From Candidatus Melainabacteria bacterium (lineage in GTDB: Bacteria > Cyanobacteriota > Vampirovibrionia > Obscuribacterales > Obscuribacteraceae), in assembly GCA_016212515.1 (NCBI GenBank), contig JACRFZ010000059.1, forward strand, positions 1 to 64,000: a DNA stretch of 64,000 nucleotides, read 5' to 3'. This document shows positions 9,169-17,730 of this stretch, in pieces. The notes under the pieces are model-generated. The model was given only the letters and a program-made list of their open reading frames with translations. It did no database searches and was not told where the DNA came from. The position numbers and the translations under genes were made by a program. Position 1 is the first letter of the stretch, and the number at the start of each line of letters is the position of its first letter.

Positions 9169-10131
9169 TTAATTCACTCCCGAATGCATGGTGCAGTTCA
9201 ACAGCACCACCAGGTAACCAAAGAGAACGGACATATTAGAGAGAGCAGCAAACACTTTCGAAACTGTCGGACCACCCTTCTTAAGAGCCAGAAAAAGAGC
9301 GGAAAAACAAAGCAGGTCATAAATGAGAAAAGCCAGCCCGGCCGCAAGCGGCTGCCCCAGATGGGAGAGGCAAACGGTGAGAAAGACCTGGGCGGCAATT
9401 ATAAAGAGTGCAAGCCAGAGCGCCGCTTGCTTTAAGCCAAGGTAGCCGCTGTAGCTGACGATACCTTCTCGCTCGCACTCGGGGGCAACTATTTTGCGCC
9501 CGAACTCCACCACCATGCCGCTCATGAAGCTCGCGGCAAAGAACCAGAGTAAGCCTGTGGCAAAGCCATTGCTCGGACCAAAATCGTAACTGGTGATGAG
9601 CAAGTCGACAAAGAGCATAATCAACATATGGCTCAGCATGTACAAGATCGGCCGCTCTTTCAAATAGCTCGACAGAAAGAATTCCCTGCCCATGAGCCAC
9701 ATATAGACCCAGCTAGCAAGCAGGCAAAGCACCACCACTTTGCCGGTCAGAAGGGCAAAAGCCAATTGCAAGGCCATAAGAGCAAGGGCCAGATTGGAGA
9801 GTTCCTTCAGGGAAATGAGACCCCTGGGCACCGGTCTTTCCGGGAGATAGCGGGCGTCGTTAAGGCGGTCTTTGTGCTCATCGATAACCCGCAGTTGGAA
9901 GAAAAGAAAGACCGTTGTGAGCATGGCGGCCAGGCAATGAAAGAGGCTCAATCGGCATGAACCCAGGCGCAATGAACTACTGAGACTGAGCCCCGCCAGG
10001 CTAAAAACCAGGGACATGAGCACGAAAGAGGGCAGGGGAAAGCGTTCTTGTAGATAAGTCCAGAAGCGCCCGGGCAAGGGCAGGGGGTTAGCCCCGGGCT
10101 TGCCACTGCCTTCAATTTTCAAATTTTGCAT
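9169..10131 (-). CDS. UbiA-family prenyltransferase, operon leader
   Basis: A 320-aa polytopic membrane protein with the UbiA first Asp motif in the form RVIDEHKDRLNDARYLPERP (81-100) and a divergent second motif around EFGRKIVAPECEREG (about 210-224). It would join a prenyl chain to an acceptor at the membrane. It is distant from the MqnP-like protein at 286-1215, so it is probably not a quinone-pathway duplicate. First gene of the six-gene operon; GAGGT lies 7 bases before its ATG. The acceptor is unknown. Confidence 0.75.
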   Translation of the reverse strand: MQNLKIEGSGKPGANPLPLPGRFWTYLQERFPLPSFVLMSLVFSLAGLSLSSSLRLGSCRLSLFHCLAAMLTTVFLFFQLRVIDEHKDRLNDARYLPERPVPRGLISLKELSNLALALMALQLAFALLTGKVVVLCLLASWVYMWLMGREFFLSSYLKERPILYMLSHMLIMLFVDLLITSYDFGPSNGFATGLLWFFAASFMSGMVVEFGRKIVAPECEREGIVSYSGYLGLKQAALWLALFIIAAQVFLTVCLSHLGQPLAAGLAFLIYDLLCFSALFLALKKGGPTVSKVFAALSNMSVLFGYLVVLLNCTMHSGVN

Positions 10132-10306
10132 GTTCTCTACCTCACCCTTGCATCATAGTCAGCCGGATGCAGGGCACAGGTAGCCCACGAACAGTTTCAT
10201 TAGTGTTGCCGGGCGGGAACTTTCTTGTCTCTGTCTTTACTCACAAGAGTTTCACTTCGGGGGCCTTAAGCTTCAGCCATTACCAGTTTTCTTCAGGAAC
10301 AAAAGC
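10132..10306. other. Leader region between the lipid operon and a small ORF
   Basis: This stretch must hold the promoter of the six-gene minus-strand operon. On the minus strand TATGAT stands near 10150-10155, about 20 bp before the ATG, but no good -35 box lies at the right distance. No RNA gene or repeat is evident. Confidence 0.3.
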
Positions 10307-10531
10307 ATGGACGATGAAGAATTTTATGCACCTCTACCGAGGCGAATTTGCAACAGGGTTATACAGAAGATGCCGGAGGCACTTCTTGTAGGCGTAATCA
10401 CCTCGGCCGTCTCCTCACCGCGAGGACCCGAGGCTGCTATACCGCTGGGCATTCTAGCCTTCGGCAACAGCTTGAGCCAGGCCGTCTTGCCCCAGGGCCG
10501 CAACAAAGCACCTTCTAAATTAGGGCACTAA
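10307..10531 (+). CDS. Possible small membrane protein, 74 aa
   Basis: A short open frame preceded by AGGA 8 bases upstream of its ATG. The start is acidic (MDDEEFYAPLPRR), and residues 24-60 are mostly hydrophobic or small and could form one or two membrane segments. It lies in a 411-bp gap between two minus-strand genes. No family is recognised. An overlapping frame at 10167-10391 is poorer. If neither is real, the gap holds only leader and promoter DNA. Confidence 0.4.
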   Translation: MDDEEFYAPLPRRICNRVIQKMPEALLVGVITSAVSSPRGPEAAIPLGILAFGNSLSQAVLPQGRNKAPSKLGH

Positions 10532-10542
10532 CCGATCAGCCA

Positions 10543-10986
10543 CTAGCCGGCCAGCACTTCACCGACAATTTTCTTGACCAGATTTCCGTCGGCCAGTCCC
10601 TTTAGCTGAGGCATAGCCGCCTTCATCACAGCACCCTGATTGGCCTGACCAGGCTCCAGTCCGGCAACAATTGCCTTGATCTTTTCCCGTACTTCCGCTT
10701 CAGAAAGCTGTGCGGGCAGATAGGCAGTGATGATTTCCTTTTCCTTGCTTTCCTTCTCCACCAGCTCCTGCCGACCAGCCTTGCCGAACTGTTCGATGGA
10801 GTCGGCTCTTTGTTTGACCAGCTTACTCAAAACATCCAGTTCGTCTTGCTCGGTAAGCTCTCTGCCGAGGGCATCCTTCTTGTAGGTGAAGGCTGAAAGC
10901 ACCGAACGCAATGTATCGAGACGCAACTGGTCTCTGGCTCTCATGGCGTCTTTCAAATCAGCGGAAATTTTCTCTTTGATGCTCAT
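10543..10986 (-). CDS. yqeY: GatB/YqeY domain protein
   Basis: Small cytosolic helical protein (147 aa, normal family length) homologous to the tail of the GatB amidotransferase subunit. Typical features are the N-terminal ISADLKDAMRARDQLRLDTLRSVLSAF, a central KRDSIE-like helix pair and the C-terminal GAVMKAAMPQLKGLADG. Its proposed link is to tRNA-dependent amidation, but its exact role is not settled. I placed the start at MSIKEK because an upstream Met (11019) adds 11 residues not typical of the family. Confidence 0.9.
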   Translation of the reverse strand: MSIKEKISADLKDAMRARDQLRLDTLRSVLSAFTYKKDALGRELTEQDELDVLSKLVKQRADSIEQFGKAGRQELVEKESKEKEIITAYLPAQLSEAEVREKIKAIVAGLEPGQANQGAVMKAAMPQLKGLADGNLVKKIVGEVLAG

Positions 10987-11110
10987 GGCAAATGCACTCA
11001 AGTATTCACAGGAAACCATTAAATGATAGCGCCTTGTTCACACCCTTTTCATAAAGACAGTTCATTCTTCTAACATTAGGTAAACTGAGCTGCGGTGAGT
11101 GAAGGTAAAA

Positions 11111-11692
11111 ATGAGCAGAAGAACAGTTTTGACGGCAATACTAGCCGCAGGCGCACTAGCGGGACTTTTGAGCTTTGCCGGGCAGGCGAAGAAGGAGAAT
11201 AGTAAAGTGGACGGGAGCAAGATTTACGAATTTAAAGCCAGAGCTCTTGATGGTAATGAGATTGAGTTCTCGAAATACAAGGGCAAGGTAATGCTGATCG
11301 TCAACACCGCCTCTGAATGCGGGTTTACTCCCCAGTATGCCGGACTGGAAGCCCTAAACAAGAAGTACTCTGAGAAGGGGCTGGCGGTACTTGGCTTCCC
11401 TTGCAATCAGTTTGGCGGGCAAGAACCGGGGGACAGTGCCAAAATCGGCGCCTTTTGCACCCGCAACTACGGCGTCGACTTTCAGCTGTTCGAGAAGATT
11501 GATGTCAACGGCAAGGACGCCCACCCGCTCTATAAGTATTTGACGGAAGAAGCACCGGGTATGCTCGGCAGTGAAGCCATCAAATGGAATTTCACAAAGT
11601 TCCTGGTAAACAAGGATGGAACCATGGTGAAGCGCTTCGCTCCCAATGTCAAACCTGAGGAGTTGGAAAAGGATATTGAAAACCTGCTTTAG
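11111..11692 (+). CDS. Glutathione-peroxidase-family thiol peroxidase, exported
   Basis: Reduces hydroperoxides. The peroxidatic site NTASECGFTPQY has Cys (about C70), not selenocysteine; the partner residues are in FPCNQFGGQEPG (Gln) and IKWNFTKF (Trp). The Cys in FPCNQ is the usual resolving Cys of thioredoxin-dependent members, so the reductant is more likely thioredoxin than glutathione. An N-terminal twin-Arg-like SRRTVLTAILAAGALAG segment suggests export or membrane anchoring. ATG 11111 has AAGG upstream; a GTG at 11099 would add four residues. CCTGC/GCAGG arms around the stop followed by GCTTTCT could be a weak terminator. Confidence 0.9.
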   Translation: MSRRTVLTAILAAGALAGLLSFAGQAKKENSKVDGSKIYEFKARALDGNEIEFSKYKGKVMLIVNTASECGFTPQYAGLEALNKKYSEKGLAVLGFPCNQFGGQEPGDSAKIGAFCTRNYGVDFQLFEKIDVNGKDAHPLYKYLTEEAPGMLGSEAIKWNFTKFLVNKDGTMVKRFAPNVKPEELEKDIENLL

Positions 11693-11728
11693 TCGGCAGG
11701 GCTTTCTCTGTAGCTATATAATTGCTGC

Positions 11729-13684
11729 GTGCAGTTACTTGCGGCGGAGCTTGAGTTCGTGCCCTGGCCAAACACGCGAGATTATGTAGAGGCGCTCAGG
11801 GACACCGGTCTTTGCTTTGCCGATGATGACCTGATTGATAGCGTCGTCGACTGTAACCACGAGGGGCTGCCGCTAGCCATCACCGGCAATGCCGCCTCCA
11901 TTTTTCGTGTGGTCAAAGATGATAGGGCCTGGGCCGTGAAGTGCTTTCACTGGCACCAGGATCATTTTTTGCGCTACAAAGCCATCGAGAAGGCGCTGCA
12001 AGCCCTCAACAGCAGGTATTTTTGTAAATTTGAATATATCAAGCAGGGGGTGAAGGCCCTGGGGGCCTGGTATCCCATCGTCAAAATGGAATGGATCGAA
12101 GGGGAAACCCTGGAGAATTACATCCTCTCCAATATCCAATTCCCGGCCAGAATCGCCAATGTCAAAAAAGACTTCAAAGACTTCCTTGCTACCATGGCCG
12201 GTGCCGGTCTTGCCCACATGGACCTGCAGCACGGCAACATTCTGGTGCATATGGACCGCATCAGACTGGTGGACTACGATGTCTTCTATGTGGATACCCT
12301 GGCAGAACTGGAGAGCCTGGAGTTAGGTCACCACAACTATCAACATCCCAGACGCCTGAAGCGCGATTACGGCGCTCATATGGATAATTTCTCGGCCTGG
12401 GTGATTTTCGCCTCGCTGCACTGCCTTAGCCTGGATACCAGTCTCTGGCATAAACTGGCCGGTGGCGATGAGTGCCTGCTTTTCCGCCAGGAAGACTTTG
12501 GCAATCCCTTCAACTCCTATGCCTTCTCCCTGCTGGAAAGCAGTGCCCACGCCGAAGTGCGTAATACCAGCAAGCTTCTGCGCTCCTTTTGCGAGAAGCC
12601 GCTTTCTGAGATTCCCACCATCAGCGAACATCTCACAACTCCTATCGATCTGGCCCCCCTGCCGGCCATCAGCACGGTGCCGGTCTGGATAAAAGCGAGG
12701 GAGGAGAAGATTAGCCCCAAAGCTGATGACAGAGCCGCCCCCACAACCAGTCGAGGCTTCTCCTACGGCACTTTCCGCGACTTCAACGAAGCCGTCAAAG
12801 ACGCTTCCAACTTCGAAGACCGTGAACTTCTCAATTCCTTTTGTTATCTGGAAGATACCGCCGTCGGTAAGAACTCCCGCGTTTACCACTTTGTGGGCGA
12901 AGACCGAGAAATTGCGCTCAAGTGCTTTCTGCATCATGTGCCGGAAAGGGAACAGCACTATGAAGCCATCAAAAATGCCCTCAAGGGTGGTATCAGACCC
13001 TACGGCGCCCAGGTGCATTATCTGAACCGCGGCATCAAGGTGAACGGGCAGTGGTGCCCGGCTCTAAAAATGGACTGGTTCAAGGGGCGCACTATCAATC
13101 AACTGAGAGCAACCAGAGTAAATGAGGCTACCGCCAGTTTTCTTGCCGATCGCTTCGCCGACCTGGTCAAAACCATGCGCCTGCAAGGCATCGCCCATGG
13201 TGACTTGAGCTTCGACAATTTAATGGTGGTGGATAACGACCTCAAGATCGTGGACTATGACGCCATGTACGTACCTGAGCTTGCCAGATCCCAGGCCATA
13301 GAATCCGGCACCCCGGCTTTTCAACACCCGCAGCGCAGCCTCAAGTATTTCGGACCCTACCTGGATAATTTTTCCGCCTGGATAATTCACCTGCTGCTCA
13401 AAAAGCTTCCCACCAGACCAGACCTTGTTGATGTTGTCGATGCCTGCCTCAAGGATGAAGGGCAGACAGCCGTCTTGAAAAGCGCCCTGCGCTCTATGGA
13501 GACCAATCGGGAGCCGGAGGTAAGGGAAATGGGACAACTCTTGCGGCTGCTCTTAGCTCATGGAGTTGCAGCTACGCCCTATCTAGACCCTGACAGAGGC
13601 TTTGAGAAATCGCTCAAAACCACTACCGAAGTAGTGAAAGAACGCACCACCAGCCCCTTTCTCAAGCGCAAGCCGAAGCCTTGA
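11729..13684 (+). CDS. Protein with two tandem kinase-like domains
   Basis: A 651-aa cytosolic protein holding two copies of one diverged protein-kinase-like fold. Copy 1: Lys in AVKCF (K71), catalytic loop HMDLQHGN (163-170), metal site VDYD (181-184) in place of DFG. Copy 2: ALKCF (K398), HGDLSFDN (490-497), VDYD (508-511). Each is followed by QHP(R/Q)R, a Tyr-Gly/Gly-Pro pair and DNFSAW. All catalytic residues appear kept in both, so neither is an obvious pseudokinase. The linker (about 300-345) is low-complexity. The start is GTG, 36 bp after the peroxidase. No substrate can be named. Confidence 0.75.
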   Translation: MQLLAAELEFVPWPNTRDYVEALRDTGLCFADDDLIDSVVDCNHEGLPLAITGNAASIFRVVKDDRAWAVKCFHWHQDHFLRYKAIEKALQALNSRYFCKFEYIKQGVKALGAWYPIVKMEWIEGETLENYILSNIQFPARIANVKKDFKDFLATMAGAGLAHMDLQHGNILVHMDRIRLVDYDVFYVDTLAELESLELGHHNYQHPRRLKRDYGAHMDNFSAWVIFASLHCLSLDTSLWHKLAGGDECLLFRQEDFGNPFNSYAFSLLESSAHAEVRNTSKLLRSFCEKPLSEIPTISEHLTTPIDLAPLPAISTVPVWIKAREEKISPKADDRAAPTTSRGFSYGTFRDFNEAVKDASNFEDRELLNSFCYLEDTAVGKNSRVYHFVGEDREIALKCFLHHVPEREQHYEAIKNALKGGIRPYGAQVHYLNRGIKVNGQWCPALKMDWFKGRTINQLRATRVNEATASFLADRFADLVKTMRLQGIAHGDLSFDNLMVVDNDLKIVDYDAMYVPELARSQAIESGTPAFQHPQRSLKYFGPYLDNFSAWIIHLLLKKLPTRPDLVDVVDACLKDEGQTAVLKSALRSMETNREPEVREMGQLLRLLLAHGVAATPYLDPDRGFEKSLKTTTEVVKERTTSPFLKRKPKP

Positions 13685-13785
13685 TGGAAGCGGTTATTCA
13701 GTGCCCAGGTTCCGCCTTTACTTGATAGCGGGGGACATCCGGTCTGTACAGCGGTCTGTGATTTGATGGTCCCATAAATTGAATG

Positions 13786-14178
13786 CTATCGGCGATGCGC
13801 TCCCAGCGCTGCCGACGACCGGGTGCAAAGTTCTACCGTTCGAGCATAGACTTCTCTTGCTACCTGAAACTCCATAAGCACAGGTCCGGCAGCTAATCTA
13901 CTCAAATCCTGGGGATAAATGCGACCATCCTCTGAAAACCCATTGTTATTTGCATAGAGCTCTCCGATATCCTTTATGCCGGAATGCAAAGCCTTGCGAG
14001 CCGACTCGCCCCAGGGAGAAAAGACAAAACCCTGGTTAGCAAGCTTTTTCTCCAGTGCATTTAGCCGCGACTCAGAAATGAATCGGATAGGTCCCAATCC
14101 GCTATTCATGCGCTCTCTCATAGCATCGGCAAAGCCTGCCAATTTAGCGTTCGGCTCCATCGGGCTATCTTCCAGCAC
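13786..14178 (-). CDS. Hypothetical protein, 130 aa, uncertain start
   Basis: I do not recognise it. The only standard start is a GTG at 14178, with ATG at 14160 inside. The frame stays open upstream to a TGA near 14300, and that stretch reads like protein (about QKLAERLKVLEDS), so the gene may be longer with a CTG start or be the 3' remnant of a broken gene. The protein is hydrophilic and has no membrane segment. Ends within 100 bp of the tandem-kinase gene, convergently. Confidence 0.5.
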   Translation of the reverse strand: MLEDSPMEPNAKLAGFADAMRERMNSGLGPIRFISESRLNALEKKLANQGFVFSPWGESARKALHSGIKDIGELYANNNGFSEDGRIYPQDLSRLAAGPVLMEFQVAREVYARTVELCTRSSAALGAHRR

Positions 14179-14364
14179 CTTCAGTCGTTCAGCCAGCTTC
14201 TGATTGCGCTCCGGCTCAGAAGAAGCTTGCCTGTGAAAATGACGAGATTTTCTAAGCCGGCAGGTTAACTGAAAGGAGGGTAAGATCAGGTTTCAGGGGA
14301 GCCAAACTTGCAGGTTGGACGAGACAGTCAATCAAAAGAGCCGCCAATGGCGAAAACCCTTGAG

Positions 14365-15174
14365 TCAGTGCCTGGCTCTATCTGCGGCAGCTTCTTTAAG
14401 CATGCCCAGTTTCTCATAGGCCTTTGCCCGCTTCAAATAAACTTCCTCGACTTCGAAGGGTTCCATCTCAAGGGCTTTTGTATAGGTTGAAAGGGCCCCT
14501 TTGTAGTCTTTCAGGAGCATCTGCGCGTCGCCCTTTTGCAGGTAGTAAACATGGCTCATGGGGGAAAGCCTGATGCAATTGTCAAAGTCAGCCAGGGCTG
14601 CTTTACCGTTGCCGTTGCGCAGGTCAATTTCGCCCTTATAACGCCAGGTCTTCAAATTCTCAGGGTGGGCAGCCACCATCTTGGACAGCACCGCTTCCGC
14701 TTCCTTTTTCTTGCCCTGCTTGAAATATATCTCGGCCAGATTTCGGTAGGCGGGCGGGCTGGCCTGTTCCAATTCAATGCCCCGCACCAGGTCGGCTTCC
14801 GCTCTGGCCAGATCACCCAGGGTCAGATAAACAGTGCCCCTGTGGACATAATCCTTGCCCTGTGGCACCGGTTTGGCCAGGAGTCTGTCGTAGTCACGCA
14901 AAGCCAGCTTATATTTCTTTGTGATGCTATAAATTTCGGCTCTGATTCTCAGGGCGCGAGCGTTACCCGGATGGGTCTTCAAAAGCGAATTAACCAGCGG
15001 CATGGCCTCGGCAAAGTTCTCCCGCTCCATGAGCCGGTCCAGTTTTTGCAAAACGTCCTTGACGTTCTTTCCGGCGGCCGACAGGGGTAACACCGTTAAT
15101 GCAAGAATTGCAGCCGGCAAGAGAACTCTGCATATGGTCTTCAGTGGCGCCAAGCACGGGTACCCCAAGGGCAA
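14365..15174 (-). CDS. TPR protein, exported
   Basis: A 269-aa protein with a hydrophobic N terminus (about residues 12-32, signal peptide or anchor) and some six TPR units such as YRNLAEIYFKQGKKKEAEAVL and ALSTYTKALEMEP. TPR arrays bind partner proteins; the partner is not known. It begins 8 bp after rodA ends on the same strand, so it is probably the last gene of the min-rodA transcript and could serve the cell-wall machinery. Confidence 0.8.
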   Translation of the reverse strand: MPLGYPCLAPLKTICRVLLPAAILALTVLPLSAAGKNVKDVLQKLDRLMERENFAEAMPLVNSLLKTHPGNARALRIRAEIYSITKKYKLALRDYDRLLAKPVPQGKDYVHRGTVYLTLGDLARAEADLVRGIELEQASPPAYRNLAEIYFKQGKKKEAEAVLSKMVAAHPENLKTWRYKGEIDLRNGNGKAALADFDNCIRLSPMSHVYYLQKGDAQMLLKDYKGALSTYTKALEMEPFEVEEVYLKRAKAYEKLGMLKEAAADRARH

Positions 15175-15182
15175 AGAGTCAA

Positions 15183-16487
15183 CTAACCCCAGATGTCCTT
15201 TTGTTCCTTGGGGTTATAGTAGTAGATTGACTGCAAGAGTCCTATGGATACCAGATCGACAATAAGGGCCGTGCCGCCGTAACTGAGGAAAGGCAGTGGC
15301 ACACCGGCCACAGGCATGATGCCGATGGTCATGCCGATATTGATGAAAGAGTGGAAGAGAAACATGCACATGAGACCGATGGCTATGGCCGCCCCGGCTG
15401 GATCGCCTCTGGATTGCAAGGCGATGAAGAGCGCCCGCACACAAATGACGCCGTAGGCAAGCACAATCAGAGCGCAGATTTTAAAGCCCAGCTCTTCGCC
15501 GATAACGGCGAAGATGAAGTCGGTATGGCGCTCCGGTATGAAGGCACCCTGGGCCTGGTTGCCGTGCCCGAGACCGGCACCGGCTACGCCGCCGGAACCA
15601 ATGGCAATCAGACTTTGCAAAATGTGATAGCCGGAACCACGGGGGTCGTCGTAGGGATTGACGAAGCTGGTCAGGCGTTTCTGTTGATATTCCTTGAGGA
15701 CACCCCAGAGATGGGGGCGCGCCAGCCCGAAACCATAGTTGGCACCGACGATGGCGATGATGAGCAGAAGCCTGAGCCAGAGCTTGAAGTCCAGGCGGCG
15801 CCAGAAAAACAGCAATATGGTGAAAAGAGCGCCCAGGAAGTAGAGCCACCACTCTTTGTTGACGGCGTTCAAGATGAGGCTTATGAGCGGACTTATCAAA
15901 ACCAGGATGTCGGTGATAGTAGCACCGGCCCAGTAAGAGAGCCCCAGAAAGACCGCACCGAAGGTCAAAGAAGTACCCAGGTCGGGCTGCTTGAATACAA
16001 GCACGGCCGGTGGCCCCAGGATGATCAGTATCTTGAAGATGTCGAAGAAAGAATTGATAGGGTAGCGCCTCAGCCAGGCCGCCAGGGAGAAGATAACTAT
16101 GGGCTTGGCTACTTCCGAAGGTTGCAAGGTAATAGGTCCAAGGGCCAACCAGCGCTGCGCCCCCTGGGCGGAGTGACCCTTCAACATAACCGCCACAAGT
16201 AGCGCTAGATTGAGCAGATACAAGAAACTGACCATGTATTTATTGGTCCAGAGTTTGTATGGAATACGCGAAACGGCCAGACTCAAAGCAAGCCCGGCCC
16301 ACATGTATTGCAACTGCTTATCGAAATAACCCTGGGTGTGCTGAGAAAAATGCAGCACATTTAAACCCACCATTATTAGAAAGGCGGTCGCTCCGAGGAG
16401 CCAGAAATCGATACCCTGGAAGGCACGAAGTATGGTCCTCAGAGCGGAGGGAATGAAATTTAGATTGTCCAGGGTCTGGGTGGTCAT
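15183..16487 (-). CDS. rodA: Rod-shape SEDS glycosyltransferase RodA
   Basis: Polymerises lipid II into glycan strands in the elongation complex together with a class B PBP. 434 aa with about ten membrane helices. SEDS motifs: ITLQPSEVAKP (residues about 120-131), NPYDDPRGSGYHILQS, GHGNQAQGAFIPERHTDFIF and the C-terminal GVPLPFLSYGGTALI. RodA rather than FtsW is favoured by the FIPERHTDFIF block and by its place directly after minCDE, an arrangement known from several bacterial groups. Starts 42 bp after the minE stop. Confidence 0.93.
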   Translation of the reverse strand: MTTQTLDNLNFIPSALRTILRAFQGIDFWLLGATAFLIMVGLNVLHFSQHTQGYFDKQLQYMWAGLALSLAVSRIPYKLWTNKYMVSFLYLLNLALLVAVMLKGHSAQGAQRWLALGPITLQPSEVAKPIVIFSLAAWLRRYPINSFFDIFKILIILGPPAVLVFKQPDLGTSLTFGAVFLGLSYWAGATITDILVLISPLISLILNAVNKEWWLYFLGALFTILLFFWRRLDFKLWLRLLLIIAIVGANYGFGLARPHLWGVLKEYQQKRLTSFVNPYDDPRGSGYHILQSLIAIGSGGVAGAGLGHGNQAQGAFIPERHTDFIFAVIGEELGFKICALIVLAYGVICVRALFIALQSRGDPAGAAIAIGLMCMFLFHSFINIGMTIGIMPVAGVPLPFLSYGGTALIVDLVSIGLLQSIYYYNPKEQKDIWG

Positions 16488-16529
16488 AAACCAATCCCCA
16501 AGGAACTAACCAACAACTTTAGTTAGCCC

Positions 16530-16793
16530 TTAGCACTTTGATCTGAGCAGGCGGAAATTCGCGATAAGCGATGCCCGACGCTCATATTGTTGCAGATCGA
16601 ACTGGGTTGTGTCTTTATCGAGTTCAAAATAACGCGATACAACCGCAACCAGCTCCTCTTCCAGACTCTCCAGGCGACCAGCCGGCAACTCCAGACGGTC
16701 ATGCGTGAGCATATTGCGCATGCGGTCTTTGGCTGTGGAACGGGCGCCGTCTTGTTTGGTTTGCGAGAACCATTCGAATATACGTAATTGCAT
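16530..16793 (-). CDS. minE: Cell division topological factor MinE
   Basis: 87 aa, the normal MinE size. The N-terminal MQLRIFEWF is the membrane-targeting/MinD-contact helix region, followed by the AKDRMRNMLTHDR contact segment and a C-terminal dimerisation part. It stimulates the MinD ATPase and drives the pole-to-pole pattern. A longer frame to 16853 would run into minD; the ATG at 16793 with AAGGAGG just upstream is clearly right. 11 bp separate it from minD. Confidence 0.93.
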   Translation of the reverse strand: MQLRIFEWFSQTKQDGARSTAKDRMRNMLTHDRLELPAGRLESLEEELVAVVSRYFELDKDTTQFDLQQYERRASLIANFRLLRSKC

Positions 16794-16804
16794 GATTGGC
16801 CTCC

Positions 16805-17620
16805 TTAAACCCTGACTGTGGGGTTGAAGAAACTGACAATCCTGCTCATCCAACTGGGGTTTTTAACCTCCAGATCCATGATCGGGACTTCCTCGCCGCG
16901 AATGCGTTTGGCAATGTTGCGGTAGGCAAGACCGGAGCGCACGTTATCGGTGCCAGAGACCGGTTCGCCTTTGTTGGTGGAGACGATGATTTCTTCGTCT
17001 TCCGGCACAACGCCAAGCAGTTTCACTGAAAGGATCTCAAGTACATCGTCCACGCTCATCATGTCGTTATTTTGCACCATGGTGGGGCGATAACGGTTGA
17101 GAACCAGGCGATATTCCTTGATTTCGTCCTTACGCGCTTCGAGCAAACCGATAATACGATCGGCGTCTCTGACGGCGGACATTTCAGGAGTAGTGATGAC
17201 GATGGCTTCTTCAGCACCGGCCACGGCGTTCTGGAAACCTTGTTCGATACCGGCGGGACTGTCCACCAGCACGAAATCGTACATACTCTTCAATTCTTCG
17301 CAGAGAGCTTTCATCTGGTCAGCGTCAACTGCCGATTTGTCTCTCGTCTGGGCGGCAGGCAAAAGGCTCAGGTTAGGGAGCTTCTTGTCTTTGACCAGGG
17401 CCTGTCGTAATTTGCAACGCTCCTCGACTACGTCGACAAGGTTGTATACGACCCGGTTTTCCAGACCCATCAGGATGTCCAGATTCCTGAGTCCGATATC
17501 CATGTCGACCAGGGCTACCGAAGCGCCGCTTGTGGCAAGCGCAACTCCGATATTGGCTGAAGCCGTGGTCTTACCGACTCCACCTTTGCCAGAGGTGATT
17601 ACGATTACTCGACCGCTCAT
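16805..17620 (-). CDS. minD: Septum-site ATPase MinD
   Basis: 271 aa. Deviant Walker A motif GKGGVGKTTA at 11-20, switch regions (DMDIGLRNLD, LVDSPAGIEQG) and a C-terminal amphipathic membrane-targeting helix after a Ser/Pro break (WMSRIVSFF). ATP-bound dimers sit on the membrane and carry MinC. Second gene of the minC-minD-minE order. Confidence 0.97.
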   Translation of the reverse strand: MSGRVIVITSGKGGVGKTTASANIGVALATSGASVALVDMDIGLRNLDILMGLENRVVYNLVDVVEERCKLRQALVKDKKLPNLSLLPAAQTRDKSAVDADQMKALCEELKSMYDFVLVDSPAGIEQGFQNAVAGAEEAIVITTPEMSAVRDADRIIGLLEARKDEIKEYRLVLNRYRPTMVQNNDMMSVDDVLEILSVKLLGVVPEDEEIIVSTNKGEPVSGTDNVRSGLAYRNIAKRIRGEEVPIMDLEVKNPSWMSRIVSFFNPTVRV

Positions 17621-17730
17621 TTACTATCCTCGTGTGGCTACTTATACTTTGGGATACTGACACTAACGCGGATTTCCCGCCTACATTGCCGAAAGAGTTA
17701 GTGGTACTGCTTCGACGCTAACAAAACTAT
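17621..17730 (-). other. Structured minC-minD spacer
   Basis: The 110-bp spacer holds an inverted repeat CACTAAC (17661-17667)/GTTAGTG (17697-17703) with an inner GCGG/CCGC hairpin (17668-17671, 17677-17680). It may form an mRNA structure between the two cistrons that tunes the MinC:MinD ratio or stabilises the message. No T-run follows, so it is not an evident terminator. Confidence 0.35.

Noticed and set aside
11111-11692. Glutathione peroxidase as a second selenoprotein
   Set aside because: The active-site codon is TGC (Cys), not TGA.
12323-13018. Minus-strand open frame inside the tandem-kinase gene
   Set aside because: The plus-strand product keeps kinase motifs in both halves; the antisense frame is a shadow.
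14270-14282. Strong plus-strand ribosome-site-like AAAGGAGGG
   Set aside because: No start codon with an open frame follows at a usable distance.
15351-16202. Long plus-strand open frame (283 codons) antisense to rodA
   Set aside because: rodA carries all SEDS motifs on the minus strand; the antisense product is Gln/Gly/Glu-rich with no family and reflects codon bias.
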